From an uncultured Muribaculaceae bacterium (lineage in GTDB: Bacteria > Bacteroidota > Bacteroidia > Bacteroidales > Muribaculaceae), in contig CAJTNN010000001.1 of the NCBI GenBank assembly GCA_910577585.1, positions 1 through 64,000 of the forward strand: a DNA stretch of 64,000 bases. The letters are read 5' to 3'. Shown piece by piece: positions 50,085 to 59,423 of this stretch. The notes beneath the pieces were generated by a model that was not told the origin of the DNA, searched no databases, and worked only from the letters and a program-made list of their open reading frames with translations. Made by a program: the position numbers and the translations under genes. How positions within the stretch are numbered: the stretch's first letter is position 1; every line of letters starts with the position of its first letter.

Positions 50085-52250
50085 TCATTTGGCTGCTTTG
50101 ATGCCGTCGCGCACGAGGAGTGCGTCGACTGTGGGTTTCTTGCCACGGAATTCCACATAGAGTGTCATCGGATCAACTGTGCCTCCGGCCTCGAGCATGT
50201 GGTGGAATTTGTCGGCTGTCTTCTTGTCGAAGATGTTGCCGGCCTCTTTGAATGCTGCGAAGGCATCTGCATCGAGTTCCTCACTCCATTTGTAGCCATA
50301 GTAGCCGGCAGCATAACCGCCTGAGAATACATGTGCGAATGAGGGAGAGATGAAGCATCCGGGCACTGCATCGAAAATCTTGACGGGTTCGATGGCTGCC
50401 ACCTCGAATTCCTCGACACTGTCAGATGCGCGCAGGGGCTCCTCCATCATGTGATATGCCATGTCAAGGAAGCCGAAGTTGAGCTGGCGCATGCAGGCGT
50501 ATGCTGCACCGAACTGCGAGGCTTTGATGAATTTGTCGAGCAGCTCCTTGGGCATCTTCTTGCCTGTCTGGTAGTGCTTGGCGAAGCCGTCGAGGAATTC
50601 TTTCTCGGTGAGGTAGTTCTCATTGAATTGTGAGAAGAGCTCCACGAAGTCATGATATACGTTGGTGCCGCTGATAGAGGCATATTTGGCCTGGGCTGAG
50701 AGGCCATGCAGGGCGTGGCCGAACTCGTGCAGGAACGTCTCGACCTCATAGGGGGTGAGGAGCACTGCGTTGTTGCCTACGGGCTTGGCGAAGTTGCACA
50801 CTATCGAGATAAGGGGAAGCGTACGGTTGCCTTCATCATCTTTCACCTCGGTCTGATATTCGGTCATCCATGCTCCGGGAGCTTTACCCTCGCGATAGAA
50901 GAAGTCGGTATAGAGGAGTCCGAGCAGTTTTTTGTCGGGTCCGTAGACATCGTAGATCTTTACGTCCGGGTGATATCCGGGGAGCGATTTGTTCTCTTTG
51001 AATGTGTAGCCATAGAGCTTGGTGGCGAGGCCGAATACACCCTTGATGGTGTTGTTGAGTTCGAAGTATGGCTTCATATCCTCATCGTTGAAGCTATATT
51101 TTTCGCTCTTGAGCTTGTCGCTCCAGTAGGAGTAATCCCAGGGCTGGAGTTTGAAGTCGGGGCCTTCGGTGAGGCGCGCGAAGTCTTCAATCTCCTTGAG
51201 CTCGGCCTTCATGGGCTCGGTGTATGCCTCGCGGAGCTCATTGAGCATGGCGTAGACATTTTCGGGAGTAGCGGCCATGGTGTGCTGCAGCTGATACTCG
51301 GCGAAGTTCTTCTTGCCCATGAGATTGGCAATCTCGCGGCGCACATTGGCAATGTCGATCAGCACAGGGGTGTTGTCGAACTCACCCGCAGTGTTGCGCG
51401 TGTTATAGATTTTATAGAGTTTCTCGCGCAGCTCACGGTTGTCGGCATATTTCATGAAGGGGGCATACGAGGGGGCGAAGACGGTGAAGAGGTATGTCGA
51501 GCCGTCGTCGGTCTTACCCTCGGCCTCGAGGGCTGCCTTTGCCTCGGCACGTGCGGCCTCGACGATGGCGTCGGGCAGTCCGGCGAGGTCATTCTCTCCT
51601 ACCCACATTCTTGATGCGGGGTCTTTCATGCCGTTGGTGACATTCTGGGCGAATTTCACATTGAGGTCAGAGAGCTTAGCGCTGAGATTGCGGTATTTCT
51701 CACGGTCGGCACCCTCGAGTGCTGCGCCGTTGAGGGCGAACTGCTTGTAGGTCTCGTCGAGCAGACGCAGATCTTCGGGTGTGAGCTGGTCTTTGATTGC
51801 ATCGCGCTGTTCGTAGACCTGACGAATACGCTGCCAGAGGGCGTCGTTGAGCAGAAGTGATGCCTCATGCTCTGAGAGAAGCGGAGTGACATTGGCCAGC
51901 ACCTGCATCATGGCGGGGTCGCCCACTGCATGCTCTACATTGCCCAGTGCGAGCACTGCGCGGCTGAGCTCGGCTCCTGAACGCTCGAGGGCCACGATGG
52001 TATTCTCGAATGTGGGGGCGCTGCGCTGCATGGTGATGGCATTGATGTTCTGGTTCTGCATGGCGATTGCCTCCTTGACGGCTGCTTCATAGAGCTCCGG
52101 CGTCAGTTTGTCGAAGGGGACAGCACCATACGGGAGGAGTTCGGTCTGAAGAAGGGGATTGCTGCTGGTGTTGGCGGCGAATCCGCGTGATACGGATGCA
52201 AATGTCATGATCGAAAGTGCGGCGATGCCGCTGATAATGAATTTTTTCAT
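50085..52250 (-). CDS. M3-family metallopeptidase, peptidyl-dipeptidase Dcp-like, exported
   Basis: The product is 721 residues from the ATG at 52250, chosen because MKKFIISGIAALSIMTFASV is a clear signal peptide; 15 further codons are open upstream but read as leader. The zinc site HEFGHALHG is near residue 512, with the third ligand Glu about 25 residues on (the FVELFSQF region). The Dcp/oligopeptidase C-terminal substrate loop (GGYAAGYYGYKWSE) is intact. The enzyme releases dipeptides from peptide C-termini, here probably in the periplasm. It lies downstream of the M16 protease gene, 121 bp away, and probably shares its transcript. Confidence 0.92.
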   Translation of the reverse strand: MKKFIISGIAALSIMTFASVSRGFAANTSSNPLLQTELLPYGAVPFDKLTPELYEAAVKEAIAMQNQNINAITMQRSAPTFENTIVALERSGAELSRAVLALGNVEHAVGDPAMMQVLANVTPLLSEHEASLLLNDALWQRIRQVYEQRDAIKDQLTPEDLRLLDETYKQFALNGAALEGADREKYRNLSAKLSDLNVKFAQNVTNGMKDPASRMWVGENDLAGLPDAIVEAARAEAKAALEAEGKTDDGSTYLFTVFAPSYAPFMKYADNRELREKLYKIYNTRNTAGEFDNTPVLIDIANVRREIANLMGKKNFAEYQLQHTMAATPENVYAMLNELREAYTEPMKAELKEIEDFARLTEGPDFKLQPWDYSYWSDKLKSEKYSFNDEDMKPYFELNNTIKGVFGLATKLYGYTFKENKSLPGYHPDVKIYDVYGPDKKLLGLLYTDFFYREGKAPGAWMTEYQTEVKDDEGNRTLPLISIVCNFAKPVGNNAVLLTPYEVETFLHEFGHALHGLSAQAKYASISGTNVYHDFVELFSQFNENYLTEKEFLDGFAKHYQTGKKMPKELLDKFIKASQFGAAYACMRQLNFGFLDMAYHMMEEPLRASDSVEEFEVAAIEPVKIFDAVPGCFISPSFAHVFSGGYAAGYYGYKWSEELDADAFAAFKEAGNIFDKKTADKFHHMLEAGGTVDPMTLYVEFRGKKPTVDALLVRDGIKAAK

Positions 52251-52264
52251 AATGATATCAAAGT

Positions 52265-52321
52265 TGACGGGCCTAAAGATTGATGATGATATCATTCAGC
52301 GTCAACTCTTCGGGCCCGTCA
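52265..52321 (-). other. Inverted repeat between the M16 and M3 peptidase genes
   Basis: TGACGGGCC at 52265-52273 is complementary to 52313-52321. The alternative pairing GTTGAC (52263-52268) with GTCAAC (52301-52306) competes for the same bases. No U-run is present. It may be a processing site or weak attenuator. Confidence 0.35.
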
Positions 52322-52371
52322 GATTAGTTATCCTGTGGTCTTCAATTGAATATTATACTACTCAAATTGAC

Positions 52372-55200
52372 TTATTTGGCCTCCACACCGTTCATCACGA
52401 TCTGGATGCGGTTCTTACCGTTGTAGATGGTCTTGATGTAGTTGTTGAAGTCCTCGACCTTGAGATTCTTGAGGTATTCCTCGCGTCCGGTGATGAGGTC
52501 CCAGCCACGCTCGATGAGCATGAGGTTCTGGAGCCAGTAGCCGTTGTTGCGCAGTGCGATGGCAAACTGTGCTGCTTCGGCCTCCTTGACTTTGTTGAAG
52601 TCATCGGCCGATGCACCGTTGGCAAGAAGTTCCATAGCCTCTTTGTAGGCACGCTCCTGCAGACGCTGGCTCATGTCGGAGTTGGTGAGGAAGAAGTAGC
52701 CAAACATCCACTGGTCGCTGTTGGGGAACATTGTGCCGAATGCACCGGGGCTATAAGTGCCACCCTCCTCTTCACGCAGTGTGTTGGTATACACGTTGGT
52801 GAGGATTTCGCCAAGAATGCTGATCTGGACATTGTTGGCCACATTGTATTCAAGGTTGGAGCCGTCGAAGAGGTTCATCACCTTCACGATGGGTGTCTGC
52901 ATGGGCACATCGGCAATCTGATCAACCTGGCCCTCGGGCATCGCGATTTTGTTGACCACGGGGAGTTCGCTCTTCTTGCCTGTAGAGGGGAGTGAGGCCA
53001 CATACTGCTCCAGGAGCGGACGCAGTGTGTCGAGGTCTACATTACCCACGATGAGGAGCGTGTAGTCGGCGGCGTTTGATGTGAGCTGCTTGATCATCTC
53101 CACCATCTTGGGATAATCGGCTTTCTGCACCTCAGCTGCTGTGGCGGGCATCATCATCGGATTGCCACCCCACATGCCTTTCGCCTGCATGGTCTGGAAA
53201 GTGAAGTCGGGATTGGCCTCGCTGAGAGTGAGCTGTTTTACGAGGTTACCAAGGTTAACATCATACTGTTCCTGGTCTACACCGAGAGCCACATTCGAAG
53301 CATACAGAAGCTCCATGAGGGTGGGGAAATCCTTGACAGTCGATACACCCTCGAAGCTGGTAGTGGCCTGGCCCATGCCGAAGCCGAGACCTACATGTTT
53401 GCCGGCGAGATATTTGGTGAGGGTCTTGACATTGAAGTTGCCGAGCTTGCTTGATTCGTAGGCCTGGTCGAGCTGACGCAGGTTGGCTACATCGGCGGGA
53501 TCGAAGTTGCGGTAGCCACCCATGCGGAAGTACTGCAGCTGAATCTGGTCGGCGTTGAAGTCGGTAGGCTTGACAACTACCTTCACACCATTCGAGAGCA
53601 TGAACTCTGTGGTGCCGTAGAGGTCATTCTTCTTCTCGCTGACAATCTTGCCGGGAGCGAGGAGTGAATCGAGGAGCGGGTCGGTGATGACTTCATCCAC
53701 ATATGCCTCATACTGGGCGTTGAGCACCTCGTTGAGGGCGGTGAGCATCGACTCGCGGCCGGGAAGCTTGTAGCCTTCAGCCTTGGGCTGGGCCACAACC
53801 ACCACCTCATTCTCCGGAGTGAGGAGCTCGGCGGCAATCATATTGTACTGCTCTACGGGGATCTGCGGCAGCACTGAGCTTACGAACTGATATTCGAATT
53901 CGGCGCCGGGAGCCGGCTCATTCTCGATGAAGTGGCGGATAATCTCACGCGCACGGTCTTCTGAGTCTGTCTTGTCGCGCTCGTTATATGCACTCTCATA
54001 GGCTGTCAGAAGTTCTGACTGCACACGCTCGAGCTCTGAAGTTGTGAAGCCTGTCTTGCATGCGCGTGCCACGATTGCCATGGCGTCGCGGAAGGCTGCC
54101 TCGGGATCATCTTTCGGCACAATGCGCACATAGAAGGCATCTTTGGTCTTCGACACCTCGAATGTGGTGAATTCGCAACCGGCCTGCATATATTTGCAAT
54201 CTGCGCTCTTGGCATGCTCGCTGAGACGATTGTTGATAAGCATCGCCACAACGTTCTGCAGCACCTGCGACATCAGGCCGGCCTCGAGTGTATTGCGCAT
54301 CTCGAAGGGGAGACGGTCAGATTTGAAGGCCATCATGATGTAGCTGAACTTCATCTCGGGGTCTTCGAATTCGAAGTAGATGGGCTCTTTGTTGTCGCTG
54401 ACAGTGGCATATGTGCGCTCGGCAGCATTCTCGGGCATGGGGATGGCTGAGAAGATGTCGATCACTTTCTTCTCCATCTCGGCTGCATCGAAGTCGCCGA
54501 CTACCACGATGCCCTGCTGGTCCGGACGATACCATTTGTGGTAGTAGTCGCGAAGCACATCTGGCTTGAAGTTCATCACAACCTCCATTGTGCCGATTGG
54601 CGACTGCTGATACTGATATTCGTCGTAGACTACGGGGAGCATGGCGCTGTAGAAGCGGTTGTTGGCGGTGTTGCGCATGCGCCATTCCTCCTGGATTACG
54701 CCGCGCTCTGCCTCAATCTCGTCATCCTCCAGAAGCAGACTGCCGCTCCAGTCGCGGAGCACGAGAAGCACGCTGTCCATCAGAGCCACGTCAGATGTGG
54801 GCACATGGTTGATGTTGTAGACTGTCTCATCAAAGTCAGTGTAGGCGTTGATGTCGGCACCGAAGCGGATACCTTTCGACTGAAGGTAGTTGAGCATCGT
54901 CTTACCCGGATAGGTAGTGGTGCCGTTGAAGGCCATGTGCTCGAGGAAGTGAGCCAGACCGAGCTGGTCTTTAGTCTCGAGTGTTGAGCCAACTTTCTGG
55001 GCGATGTAGAAGTTGGCGCGCCCCTTCGGCTCCTCGTTGTGGAGCACATAGTAGTGCAAGCCATTGGGGAGCACACCCGCGCGCAGGCCGGGCATATCCG
55101 GCAGCGGAGTGAGCTGGGGCATCTGCTGGGCGTGCATGACGCTGCTGCCCATGATGATGGCCATGAGCATCAACAGATACGAAAAGACTTTTTTCTTCAT
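52372..55200 (-). CDS. M16-family metallopeptidase (insulinase/PqqL type), exported
   Basis: This 942-residue protease has a signal peptide (cleavage after about residue 24, MHAQQ). The inverted zinc motif HxxEH is HFLEH at about residues 84-88, and the third ligand Glu falls in the EAERGVIQEEW segment about 75 residues later. Four M16 domains follow in the PqqL-like arrangement; the second half (from about residue 500) is an inactive copy, as usual. Such enzymes cut peptides of up to about 70 residues in the periplasm. It is the first gene of a pair with the M3 peptidase. Its promoter and a structured leader lie at 55201-55370. Confidence 0.9.
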   Translation of the reverse strand: MKKKVFSYLLMLMAIIMGSSVMHAQQMPQLTPLPDMPGLRAGVLPNGLHYYVLHNEEPKGRANFYIAQKVGSTLETKDQLGLAHFLEHMAFNGTTTYPGKTMLNYLQSKGIRFGADINAYTDFDETVYNINHVPTSDVALMDSVLLVLRDWSGSLLLEDDEIEAERGVIQEEWRMRNTANNRFYSAMLPVVYDEYQYQQSPIGTMEVVMNFKPDVLRDYYHKWYRPDQQGIVVVGDFDAAEMEKKVIDIFSAIPMPENAAERTYATVSDNKEPIYFEFEDPEMKFSYIMMAFKSDRLPFEMRNTLEAGLMSQVLQNVVAMLINNRLSEHAKSADCKYMQAGCEFTTFEVSKTKDAFYVRIVPKDDPEAAFRDAMAIVARACKTGFTTSELERVQSELLTAYESAYNERDKTDSEDRAREIIRHFIENEPAPGAEFEYQFVSSVLPQIPVEQYNMIAAELLTPENEVVVVAQPKAEGYKLPGRESMLTALNEVLNAQYEAYVDEVITDPLLDSLLAPGKIVSEKKNDLYGTTEFMLSNGVKVVVKPTDFNADQIQLQYFRMGGYRNFDPADVANLRQLDQAYESSKLGNFNVKTLTKYLAGKHVGLGFGMGQATTSFEGVSTVKDFPTLMELLYASNVALGVDQEQYDVNLGNLVKQLTLSEANPDFTFQTMQAKGMWGGNPMMMPATAAEVQKADYPKMVEMIKQLTSNAADYTLLIVGNVDLDTLRPLLEQYVASLPSTGKKSELPVVNKIAMPEGQVDQIADVPMQTPIVKVMNLFDGSNLEYNVANNVQISILGEILTNVYTNTLREEEGGTYSPGAFGTMFPNSDQWMFGYFFLTNSDMSQRLQERAYKEAMELLANGASADDFNKVKEAEAAQFAIALRNNGYWLQNLMLIERGWDLITGREEYLKNLKVEDFNNYIKTIYNGKNRIQIVMNGVEAK

Positions 55201-55275
55201 AATGTAAAGTTAATATTGAAGTTATTTGAATATTTATCAGTCTTGTATACTTCTAATGGTAGAATCTGGCGCTTG

Positions 55276-55317
55276 CGGCTCTGATTGCATCACGCCGGGC
55301 TACCCTAATCGGGAGCC
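55276..55317 (-). promoter_or_regulatory. Two hairpins in the 5' leader of the M16 gene
   Basis: In plus coordinates, CGGC (55276-55279) pairs with GCCG (55294-55297), with an inner TGAT/ATCA. Adjoining it, GGCT (55298-55301) pairs with AGCC (55314-55317), with an inner CCC/GGG. They are GC-rich islands in an AT-rich leader of about 130 bases. No known riboswitch was recognised. Confidence 0.4.
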
Positions 55318-55337
55318 ACGGAATGAGGTAGATGCAT

Positions 55338-55368
55338 CAAAGTTAACAATTTTTTGCGATATTTCAAG
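55338..55368 (-). promoter_or_regulatory. Promoter CTTG-N19-TAACTTTG of the M16/M3 peptidase genes
   Basis: On the minus strand the -7 box TAACTTTG (55345-55338) is exact. CTTG (55368-55365) differs by one base from the -33 consensus at 19-bp spacing. Confidence 0.65.
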
Positions 55369-55445
55369 TCTTTAGCCACAGAAATTTATCAATTGCAGCT
55401 GAGGCCTCCCCGCGTTGCGTGAGATCGGGCTCGCTGCTGAGGTGA

Positions 55446-55480
55446 AAAATAATGCGGCGCCATCGGATGATGACACCGCA
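55446..55480 (-). terminator. Terminator downstream of the folate cyclo-ligase gene
   Basis: On the minus strand TGCGG pairs with CCGCA, flanked by A/T pairs, and is followed by ATTATTTTT. It lies about 160 bp past the stop codon at 55642. A separate AT-rich 9-bp hairpin lies at 55513-55535. Confidence 0.5.
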
Positions 55481-55641
55481 AAATTATGAAACATATAGCG
55501 TAATTCCTAAATAATTTATCGTTTTTCGATAAATTTATAAGAGTTTAACACTTTTTATCCGTAGTTTATTTTTTATCGGCTGCCTCTATCACTCATATCG
55601 AGGTGGCATTCCACTTCCACGACATTGAGCGTGGCCGCTGA

Positions 55642-56187
55642 TCAGCGTATCACGATGGTGGTGGATTGGGTGATTATCATATCCATGGGCACGTCGTGCG
55701 GTTCGGCGGGGAGTTCGTCAAGGAGCTGGAATTCGTAACCTACACCAATCTTGGTGGCCTTGACATCGCCAAGCAGGCGGTCGTAGAATCCTTTGCCGCG
55801 TCCGAGACGGTTGCCTCTGCGGTCGTAGGCCACAGCGGGTACTACGATGAGTTCAATCTCTGAGGGGTCGACGGTGTCGTGGCCTGTGGGTTCCTCGATA
55901 TGGAATGACCCGAGTTCGAGCCGCGACTCCTCATAGGGGAGTATATCGAGATTGACGCCGTTGACACGCGGCAGGAAGAAGTGCTTGCGACTCCCCCATT
56001 TGCGCAGGAATGAGTGCGTGGAGAGCTCATCGGGCAGAGAGTGATACATCAGCACCTTGTCGGCCATAAGGAAGGCGGCGGTCTGTTCAAGACGGCTGAA
56101 GACCTCTTCGGCGGCGCTGAGGCGCTCAGCTTCCGATAGCATGCGGCGCATCGTATTGATTTTCTTTCGGATATGTGTCTTTTCCAT
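55642..56187 (-). CDS. 5-formyltetrahydrofolate cyclo-ligase
   Basis: The 181-residue enzyme uses ATP to convert 5-formyl-THF to 5,10-methenyl-THF, returning stored folate to one-carbon metabolism. The N-terminal RKKINTMRRMLS helix holds the basic ATP-phosphate contacts. The family signature near the C-terminus is intact: VVPAVAYDRRGNRLGRGKGFYDRLL, split here as VPAVAYDRRGNRLG and RGKGFYDRLL. The length is standard. It starts 5 bp after the S41 protease gene ends and so closes that operon. Confidence 0.93.
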   Translation of the reverse strand: MEKTHIRKKINTMRRMLSEAERLSAAEEVFSRLEQTAAFLMADKVLMYHSLPDELSTHSFLRKWGSRKHFFLPRVNGVNLDILPYEESRLELGSFHIEEPTGHDTVDPSEIELIVVPAVAYDRRGNRLGRGKGFYDRLLGDVKATKIGVGYEFQLLDELPAEPHDVPMDMIITQSTTIVIR

Positions 56188-56192
56188 AGTGA

Positions 56193-57890
56193 TTAGGATT
56201 TTGATTTTGACTTGGCGGCAGCTTTTGATGTCTTGGACTTGGCAGTGGCATCGGCTTCAGCGGCATCGGCCGGAGGGAGAATCAGTACCGGCGCCTCACC
56301 TGCCTCGAGCAGACGCAGAGCCTCGGCCACAGCCGGGTCATTCTCATTGAGCATCTCTATGAAGGCGGAATAGCCGAGCACGTCGCGGGCTATGACGGCC
56401 TTGAGCTGCGAGAGGATGAGGTTGCGGCTCTTGCGTATGTAGTACCACCTTGCGGGCACACCATTGGCTACTGCATATTCAACAAATCCCTCAAGCAGAG
56501 TGTTGTCGCGGGGCAACACTTTTTTGAGCTGGGCAATGGATTTCGTATTCTTCAGCACCTCGCGATAGCTCTGGGCCACTTTGTAGGCATATTGGCGCAC
56601 GAGGCCGGAGTTGCTGACCTGAAGGTAATAGGATGTGAGTCCCGTAGTGTCTTCAGGCACAATGTAGTCGGGCATAATGCCACCTCCGCCATAGACTTTG
56701 CGGCCTGTGGAGGTGAGGAATATCTTTGATTCGTCGAGCTTGATGCTGTCGCGGCTATAGAATTCGCCATGGGTGAAGCGTTTCACTATGTCGGCTTCGT
56801 AGGCATCGAGTCCACCCTCTTTGTATTCTTTCTGGATTGAGCGCCCGGAGGGGGTGAAATAGCGGGCGATGGTGAGGCGTATGCCGCTGCTGTCGGGCAG
56901 AATGGTCTGGTTCTGCACCAAACCCTTGCCGAATGAGCGACGCCCCACGACGAGACCGCGGTCGTTGTCCTGTATTGCGCCGGCGAATATCTCGGAGGCT
57001 GAGGCTGAGTATTCATCGGTGAGCACTATGAGCGAGGCATCGGCAAAGGGGCCATTGTCGCGGGTGACGGCCATCGACTGATACTCCGGTATCTTCCCTT
57101 TGGTATAGACTATCATCCGCCCCTTGGGCAGGAATTCCTCAGCCATGAGTATAGCCTGGTCCATATATCCACCTGAGTTGCCACGCAGGTCTACGACATA
57201 ACTTTTTGCTCCTCTGAGCATCAGGTCGGCGAGGGCGGCATGGAATTCGTCGGCTGTGGTGCGGGCGAATTTGCTGACGCGCACGTATCCGGTGCTGTCA
57301 TTGAGCAGATAGGTGCAGTCTACGCTATTGACCGGCACATCTCCGCGCACCACATCATAATTGAGTGGTGTCTTCGAAGAGTAGCGGCTGATGACGAGGT
57401 TGACCTTAGTGCCCTTGACGCCACGCAGGGTCTTGAACACCATCTCGTTGGTGGCGTTCTTGCCTGTGAGGTCCACGGTGTCGGCGCGCAGTATACGGTC
57501 GCCGGCGAGTATGCCCACCTTTTCGGCCGGGCCGCCGGCCACTACCTCTATGACATTGACTGTATCGTTGATAATCTGAAACGACACACCCACGCCGCTG
57601 AACGACCCCTCCAGGTCCTCAGTCACCGACTGAAGTTCTGATGTAGGTATATATGCCGAATGAGGGTCGAGCAATCCGAGGAGTTTCGGATAGAACTGTT
57701 CCATCAGCGAGTCCATATCCACTTCATCCACATATTGCTCCTCAATCATGCCGAGAATGGCATGAAGTTTCTCCTCACGCGGGTCAAGGCGCGTGGTGAA
57801 GAAATATTTTCCAATAAGCATGCCGCCGGCTATGCCGACTGCGAAGAGCAGCGGCAGGAGCAGCATGGCTGTATTGCGTTTCTTATTCAT
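56193..57890 (-). CDS. S41-family C-terminal processing protease (CtpA-like)
   Basis: The product is 565 residues from the ATG at 57890, which overlaps the dCMP deaminase stop by 8 bp; an ATG at 57902 is also possible. A single N-terminal membrane segment (TAMLLLPLLFAVGIAGGMLIG) anchors it facing the periplasm. A PDZ domain spans about residues 80-165. The catalytic pair is Ser in EYSASASEIFAGAI and Lys in RRSFGKGLVQN. A C-terminal domain of about 180 residues ends in an Ala/Lys/Ser-rich tail (SKTSKAAAKSKSKS). Family members trim or degrade envelope proteins. Confidence 0.92.
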   Translation of the reverse strand: MNKKRNTAMLLLPLLFAVGIAGGMLIGKYFFTTRLDPREEKLHAILGMIEEQYVDEVDMDSLMEQFYPKLLGLLDPHSAYIPTSELQSVTEDLEGSFSGVGVSFQIINDTVNVIEVVAGGPAEKVGILAGDRILRADTVDLTGKNATNEMVFKTLRGVKGTKVNLVISRYSSKTPLNYDVVRGDVPVNSVDCTYLLNDSTGYVRVSKFARTTADEFHAALADLMLRGAKSYVVDLRGNSGGYMDQAILMAEEFLPKGRMIVYTKGKIPEYQSMAVTRDNGPFADASLIVLTDEYSASASEIFAGAIQDNDRGLVVGRRSFGKGLVQNQTILPDSSGIRLTIARYFTPSGRSIQKEYKEGGLDAYEADIVKRFTHGEFYSRDSIKLDESKIFLTSTGRKVYGGGGIMPDYIVPEDTTGLTSYYLQVSNSGLVRQYAYKVAQSYREVLKNTKSIAQLKKVLPRDNTLLEGFVEYAVANGVPARWYYIRKSRNLILSQLKAVIARDVLGYSAFIEMLNENDPAVAEALRLLEAGEAPVLILPPADAAEADATAKSKTSKAAAKSKSKS

Positions 57891-58323
57891 TTTCTTCGTC
57901 ATCAAGAGGCATAAATATGGTCTCGACCCCTGCCTTGCGCAGCAGGTCGAGACCATCTGTTATTCGATACATTTCAGAGAAGACCACGCGGCGTATGCCG
58001 GCCTGGATAATGAGTTTGGCACACTCCATGCAGGGTGAGGCGGTCACATAGAGCGTGGCGCCATCAGAGGAGTTGTTGCTGCGGGCCACCTTGGTGATGG
58101 CGTTGGCTTCGGCGTGCAGCACAAAGGGGAGCGTGTTGCCCTCGGCTGATTCGCATATGTTGTCGAAGCCTGAGGGGGTGCCGTTGTAGCCGTCAGATAT
58201 AATCATCTTGTCTTTGACTATCAATGCACCCACCTGGCGGCGGCGGCAATATGAATTCTCACTCCATATGCGGGCCATGCGCAGGTATCGCCCGTCGAGT
58301 ATGCGCTGCTTCTCTTCTCTCAT
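57883..58323 (-). CDS. Deoxycytidylate (dCMP) deaminase family protein
   Basis: The 146-residue zinc enzyme belongs to the cytidine/deoxycytidylate deaminase superfamily. The zinc and catalytic residues are present: His70-Ala-Glu72 (LHAEANAI) and Cys98-x2-Cys101 (SPCMECAK). The N-terminal GYNGTPSGFDN loop is typical of dCMP deaminases/ComEB, which convert dCMP to dUMP for dTMP synthesis. It overlaps the S41 protease gene by 8 bp and starts 36 bp after trxB ends. Confidence 0.92.
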   Translation of the reverse strand: MREEKQRILDGRYLRMARIWSENSYCRRRQVGALIVKDKMIISDGYNGTPSGFDNICESAEGNTLPFVLHAEANAITKVARSNNSSDGATLYVTASPCMECAKLIIQAGIRRVVFSEMYRITDGLDLLRKAGVETIFMPLDDEENE

Positions 58324-58359
58324 AGGTCTCTCTGTGGTGTAATGGCTTGGTCGGGGTTA

Positions 58360-59298
58360 TCAGTTGTTCATCAGGAAGCGCTCGGCGTCGAGGGCGGCGC
58401 GGCAACCTGTGCCGGCGGCTGACACTGCCTGACGGTAGATCGGATCGGCACAGTCGCCGGCGGCGAAGACGCCCTCTACGTTGGTGCGTGTGGTGGGAGC
58501 GGCTGTCTTGATATAGCCTTCGGCATCCATTTCGAGCTGACCCTTGAAGATATCGGTGTTGGGCTTATGGCCGATGGCAAGGAAGAAGCCGTCGATCTCG
58601 ATGTCAAACACCTGCTCTTTGTCGGTGCCTTTGAATTCCACAAGCTTGGCACCCTCCACGCCATCTTCGCCAAAGAGGCCGAGAGTGTTGCAGTTGAAGA
58701 GAATCTCGATATTCTCTTTCTCTCTGACACGGCGCTGCATCACCTCTGAGGCACGCAGATAATCCTTGCGCACAATCAGATATACCTTCTTGGCGAGCGT
58801 CGAGAGATAGAGGGCCTCTTCGCAGGCAGTGTCGCCACCACCTACTACTGCCACATTCTTCTTGCGATAGAAGAAGCCGTCGCATGTGGCGCAAGCGCTC
58901 ACGCCGAGGCCGCGGTATTTCTCTTCGTCAGAGAGTCCGAGATACTTAGCTGAGGCTCCGGTGCTGACAATGACTGTGTCGGCATACACCACATCGCCTG
59001 ATTCGTCGACGCATCGGAAGGGGCGCTTCGAGAAGTCGACTTCGGCTATTGTCTTCGAGCGGATCTCGGCGCCAAAACGCAGAGCCTGCTGGCGCAGCTG
59101 CTCCATCATCTCAGGCCCCTGAATACCCTCGGGATAGCCGGGGAAGTTCTCGATTTCGGTGGTCTGTGTAAGCTGACCGCCGGGCTGGTTACCCTCGAAA
59201 ATCACGGGGTTGAGGTTTGCGCGTGACGCGTAGATGCCGGCGGTGTATCCGGCGGGGCCTGATCCTATAATCAGTACTTTTACGTTTTCTTCTGCCAT
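58360..59298 (-). CDS. trxB: Thioredoxin reductase
   Basis: This 312-residue NADPH-dependent flavoenzyme reduces thioredoxin. The FAD motif is GSGPAG (residues 12-17), the redox pair is Cys136-Ala-Thr-Cys139 (SACATCDGFF), the NADPH motif is GGGDTA with the HRR-equivalent VRKDYLR, and the C-terminal FAD segment is GVFAAGDCAD. All features are intact at normal length. Its substrate is probably the TrxA encoded at 31883-32194. It is followed by the dCMP deaminase gene. Confidence 0.97.
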   Translation of the reverse strand: MAEENVKVLIIGSGPAGYTAGIYASRANLNPVIFEGNQPGGQLTQTTEIENFPGYPEGIQGPEMMEQLRQQALRFGAEIRSKTIAEVDFSKRPFRCVDESGDVVYADTVIVSTGASAKYLGLSDEEKYRGLGVSACATCDGFFYRKKNVAVVGGGDTACEEALYLSTLAKKVYLIVRKDYLRASEVMQRRVREKENIEILFNCNTLGLFGEDGVEGAKLVEFKGTDKEQVFDIEIDGFFLAIGHKPNTDIFKGQLEMDAEGYIKTAAPTTRTNVEGVFAAGDCADPIYRQAVSAAGTGCRAALDAERFLMNN

Positions 59299-59423
59299 TG
59301 TTGTGTGTTGTGTTTGGATTTTTAGGTATTAGGTTTTAATATAATGCCTTATTTTCAGTTTTTGTAGTCGCTCGGCCATGGTGAGTAGGACTGGGAGTCC
59401 GGCGCTCACCGCCGCAAGCCTCA

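Noticed and set aside
55276..55340. tRNA-like or other structured RNA gene
   Set aside because: The hairpins lack a T-loop GTTCGA, an anticodon arm and an acceptor stem; they fit a leader structure better.
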